Shown here in pieces: positions 5,452-7,347 of a stretch of DNA of 7,347 nucleotides. Source of the DNA: Prevotellaceae bacterium (GTDB lineage: Bacteria; Bacteroidota; Bacteroidia; Bacteroidales; UBA932). Position numbers and translations under genes: made by a program. Location of the stretch: contig JAITOP010000151.1 of NCBI GenBank assembly GCA_031289895.1, positions 1-7,347 on the forward strand, in the 5' to 3' direction. Within the stretch, counting starts at the first letter, position 1. Each line of letters begins with the position of its first letter. The notes below the pieces were generated by a model. That model did no database searches, was not told the DNA's origin, and saw nothing but the letters and a program-made list of their open reading frames with translations.

Positions 5452-6882
5452 ATGGAGAAAAAATCTTTTAATTGTAAAAATGTGTGGGAAAAATGTCTTA
5501 AAATTATTAAAGACAATCTGTCGAATGACTTAGCGTATGACACTTGGTTCAAACCAATTGTTGCGTCAGAGCTTAAAGATTCGTTATTAACCATTTCTGT
5601 TCCATCGCCGTATTTCTACGAGCATTTGGAAGGAAATTATATCGAATTATTGAGTTTTGCCTTACGCACGGTATTAGGCAAAACTGCGGAATTGGAATAC
5701 AACGTTCAGGTTGTAAACACAGAATCTACGGTAACCTACCCTACCAACCCTGCCATTTATGTAAAAAATCCGTCAATGCCATTTCCTACTGAAAATATGA
5801 AACAACTAAATCCGTTTATTATCCCCGGTTTGCGGCAAATGGAAATAGACCCGCAACTTAATCCGGATAAAACATTTAATAATTTTATCGAAAGCGATTG
5901 CAACCGTCTTGCACGCTCGGCAGGCTTGTCAATATCCGATAATCCGGGTAAAAATACATTCAACCCAATGTTTATTTTTGGCGGTTCGGGCTTGGGAAAA
6001 ACACATTTGGTGCAGGCTATAGGTTTGGAAATCAAACGTAAATTTCCCGAAAAAATAGTGCTGTATGTTACGGCAAGTTTATTTCAAAATCAATATGTTG
6101 ATGCCCAAATATATAAAAATAAACTAATCGACTTCCTGAATTTTTATCAAATGATGGATGTATTGATTATAGATGATATACAGGAATTTGCAGGCAGAGA
6201 AGGAACACAAAATACATTTTTCCAAATATTTAACCATCTGCATCAATCGGGTAAACAACTGATACTTACATCCGACAGAGCGCCCGTAGATTTACTCGGA
6301 CTTAACGAACGCTTATTAACACGTTTCAAATGGGGACTTACAACCGAATTGCAAGCACCTGATTATGAAGCCCGCAAAACAATATTGAAAAAGAAAATAC
6401 ACAACGAAGGCGTAGAAATATCCGACGAAATTATAGAATACATAGCAAGCAAAGTAACAACCAATATCCGCGAACTCGAAGGAGTGCTGATATCATTGCT
6501 CGCACAAACATTAAACAAAAAATCAACATCAATAACAATGCCAATGGCAACTCTGGTAATCGACAGTTTAGTAAACTCCACAAAACGTGAAATTTCCGTA
6601 TCAAAAATAAAACGTATCGTTTGCGATTATTTTGGCTTATCGATAGATGCAATACAGTCGAAAACCCGCAAACGCGAAATAGTGCAGGCACGCCAGATAG
6701 CAATGTATTTTTCAAGAAGCATGACGAAAAACGCACTCGCAGCAATCGGCGCAGAAATAGGCGGTAAAGACCACGCAACAGTTTTGCACGCATGTAAAAC
6801 AGTAGAAGACCTTTACGATACCGACAAAACATTCAAACAACATGTAACCGAAATAGGAAAACGAATAAACAACTCGCTGTAA
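5452..6882 (+). CDS. dnaA: Chromosomal replication initiator protein DnaA
   Basis: A 476-residue cytoplasmic AAA+ ATPase that binds DnaA boxes and melts the origin. Domain I covers about 1-85, starting with the conserved VWEKCLKIIKDN helix and the TWFKPI motif. Domain II is a short linker rich in Pro and Asn (about 90-135). Domain III has Walker A GGSGLGKT (177-184), Walker B LIIDDIQ (238-244), sensor I LTSD (272-275), Arg-finger region with R287 and R291 in NERLLTRFKWGL, and sensor II R340 in NIRELEG. Domain IV carries the DnaA signature GGKDHATVLHA (437-447). All key residues are present and length is normal. The ATG at 5452 is chosen over the in-frame TTG at 5407 because it starts just before domain I, follows an A-rich leader, and leaves room for the promoter at 5353-5384. 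It is monocistronic here: own promoter, strong terminator, and no dnaN or recF in view. Confidence 0.97.
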   Translation: MEKKSFNCKNVWEKCLKIIKDNLSNDLAYDTWFKPIVASELKDSLLTISVPSPYFYEHLEGNYIELLSFALRTVLGKTAELEYNVQVVNTESTVTYPTNPAIYVKNPSMPFPTENMKQLNPFIIPGLRQMEIDPQLNPDKTFNNFIESDCNRLARSAGLSISDNPGKNTFNPMFIFGGSGLGKTHLVQAIGLEIKRKFPEKIVLYVTASLFQNQYVDAQIYKNKLIDFLNFYQMMDVLIIDDIQEFAGREGTQNTFFQIFNHLHQSGKQLILTSDRAPVDLLGLNERLLTRFKWGLTTELQAPDYEARKTILKKKIHNEGVEISDEIIEYIASKVTTNIRELEGVLISLLAQTLNKKSTSITMPMATLVIDSLVNSTKREISVSKIKRIVCDYFGLSIDAIQSKTRKREIVQARQIAMYFSRSMTKNALAAIGAEIGGKDHATVLHACKTVEDLYDTDKTFKQHVTEIGKRINNSL

Positions 6883-6900
6883 TAAATAATAATAATAATA
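6880..6900. repeat. TAA triplet run at the dnaA stop
   Basis: A short run of TAA/AAT triplets begins at the dnaA stop codon and ends just before the terminator. It places several further stop codons in frame after the gene. Simple-sequence slippage is enough to explain it. Confidence 0.6.
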
Positions 6901-6907
6901 AGGGTAC

Positions 6908-6942
6908 GAAAGGCAAATCAATGTTGATTTGCCTTTCTTTTT
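6908..6942 (+). terminator. Intrinsic terminator of dnaA
   Basis: GAAAGGCAAATCA (6908-6920) pairs perfectly over 13 bp with TGATTTGCCTTTC (6925-6937) around a four-base ATGT loop, and is followed by TTTTT (6938-6942). It starts 26 nt after the dnaA stop codon. This is the only strong rho-independent terminator in the window. Confidence 0.92.
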
Positions 6943-6950
6943 ATAATTTT

Positions 6951-7006
6951 ATTCGGTATTCCGTATTCTGTATTCCGTATTCTGTATTCAATATTCCGTA
7001 TTTAGG
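6951..7006. repeat. ATTCCGT / ATTCTGT heptamer array (8 units)
   Basis: Eight units in perfect 7-nt register: ATTCGGT, ATTCCGT, ATTCTGT, ATTCCGT, ATTCTGT, ATTCAAT, ATTCCGT, ATTTAGG. The ATTCCGT and ATTCTGT forms alternate in the middle, giving a 14-nt higher-order period like that of the array before the DUF47 gene. It begins 9 nt after the T-run of the dnaA terminator. Confidence 0.88.
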
Positions 7007-7051
7007 TTGGTATTTTGGAGATGAAAAATAAAAAACCTATGAAAGATGGAA

Positions 7052-7123
7052 TGAATCCGTTAGGATTCAAATGGTTATAGAAAACGAATGTCAACACATT
7101 ATCCCCGACCCCGAATGGGGTCG
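7052..7123. repeat. Second-type two-hairpin element downstream of dnaA
   Basis: Two perfect hairpins with the same geometry, a 7-bp stem and 4-nt loop, lie 37 nt apart: TGAATCC/GGATTCA (7052-7058 and 7063-7069, loop GTTA) and CGACCCC/GGGGTCG (7106-7112 and 7117-7123, loop GAAT). From memory it resembles dispersed Bacteroidetes palindromes with GACCCC..GGGGTC stems. Only one copy is in this window, so calling it a repeat is inference. Confidence 0.6.
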
Positions 7124-7166
7124 AACAATGGGGTATTTGTACATTTCTACAAAATCGGTTTTTTTG

Positions 7167-7222
7167 TAATCTTTTATAATTTGAATTGCCACCATCTTCA
7201 AATGGAGGATAAAGAAAGATTA
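7167..7222. other. Nested inverted repeat
   Basis: An outer 8-bp stem (TAATCTTT 7167-7174 with AAAGATTA 7215-7222) encloses an inner 7-bp stem (ATTTGAA 7179-7185 with TTCAAAT 7197-7203, 11-nt loop). The unpaired bases between the stems are asymmetric. It could be part of a structured RNA or a protein-binding palindrome. AT-richness makes chance a real alternative. Confidence 0.4.
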
Positions 7223-7292
7223 TACCAAACAGTTACCAAAACCCTTATTTTCAAAAGCCGCCCTTAGTAGCAGAGTATTAGCCTATATATTT

Positions 7293-7339
7293 TACCTTTA
7301 TTCCCTTATTTATAACATTTTAATAAGGGAATAAGGGTA
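7293..7339. repeat. 18-bp palindrome with iterated AATAAGGG octamers
   Basis: TACCTTTATTCCCTTATT (7293-7310) is complementary to AATAAGGGAATAAGGGTA (7322-7339) at 17 of 18 positions, with one G-T wobble and an 11-nt loop. Each arm holds two octamers: CCTTTATT 7295-7302 and CCCTTATT 7303-7310 on one side, AATAAGGG 7322-7329 and 7330-7337 on the other. A fifth copy (CCCTTATT) lies alone at 7242-7249. There is no adjoining T-run, so an ordinary terminator is less likely than an operator, an iteron group or the end of an element. The downstream gene lies beyond the window. Confidence 0.75.
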
Positions 7340-7347
7340 TGCGCTAC

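Larger units (their letters stand above)
6943..7347. other. Structure-rich non-coding region downstream of dnaA
   Basis: About 400 bp without a supportable gene. In order: an ATTCCGT heptamer array (6951-7006), a two-hairpin element (7052-7123), a nested inverted repeat (7167-7222), two TACCAAA direct repeats at an 11-bp period (7223-7229 and 7234-7240), and a large palindrome with iterated octamers (7293-7339). Two minus-strand frames could enter from beyond the window and stop by about 7306. They are too short to assign. Confidence 0.7.

Noticed and set aside
6431..6832. Open frame of about 133 codons antisense to dnaA
   Set aside because: It lies wholly inside the well-conserved dnaA coding region, shows an unnatural Leu/Cys/Arg-rich composition and has no supporting start context.
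7099..7107. TTATCCCCG as a DnaA box downstream of dnaA
   Set aside because: Two mismatches at the most conserved end, and it overlaps the start of a G/C hairpin stem.

Overview
The window looks like AT-rich chromosomal DNA from a Bacteroidetes bacterium, probably Bacteroidales. The DnaA and Pit sequences have the character of that phylum. The dnaA and first-gene promoters resemble the Bacteroidetes TTTG / TAnnTTTG type. Start codons sit behind A-rich leaders with no Shine-Dalgarno sequence. The genus cannot be told from this sequence.

All five genes are on the plus strand and all look intact. They are: a 10-TM heavy-metal/manganese exporter-like membrane protein (263-1339); dihydrolipoyl dehydrogenase LpdA (1784-3172); a two-gene phosphate-uptake unit made of a DUF47/PhoU-like accessory protein (3479-4126) and a Pit-family phosphate permease (4191-5216); and the replication initiator DnaA (5452-6882), which has a recognisable promoter and a strong intrinsic terminator. 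Only DUF47-Pit is a clear functional unit. The other genes look like unrelated housekeeping or transport functions that happen to be adjacent.

The unusual part is the intergenic DNA, which is nearly filled with short repeats of several families. (1) A two-hairpin element of about 70 bp occurs three times (95-162 inverted; 1445-1515 and 1520-1590 direct). It shows a compensatory base-pair change in one stem, and every copy carries the sequence TTATTCACA, a perfect match to the general DnaA-box consensus. (2) With an adjoining heptamer array, this element forms a 107/110 bp inverted repeat that brackets the metal-exporter gene. (3) Six separate tandem arrays share a 7-nt unit length but differ in unit sequence. 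The largest has 16 units in perfect register and runs up to the start of the DUF47 gene. (4) Downstream of dnaA, about 290 bp hold a second two-hairpin element, a nested inverted repeat, and a large palindrome built from an iterated AATAAGGG octamer at the window edge.

No RNA gene, CRISPR array, transposase or convincing oriC was seen. The hairpin element and the heptamer arrays are the best candidates for something undescribed. Their dispersal, mobility and function cannot be judged from one window.
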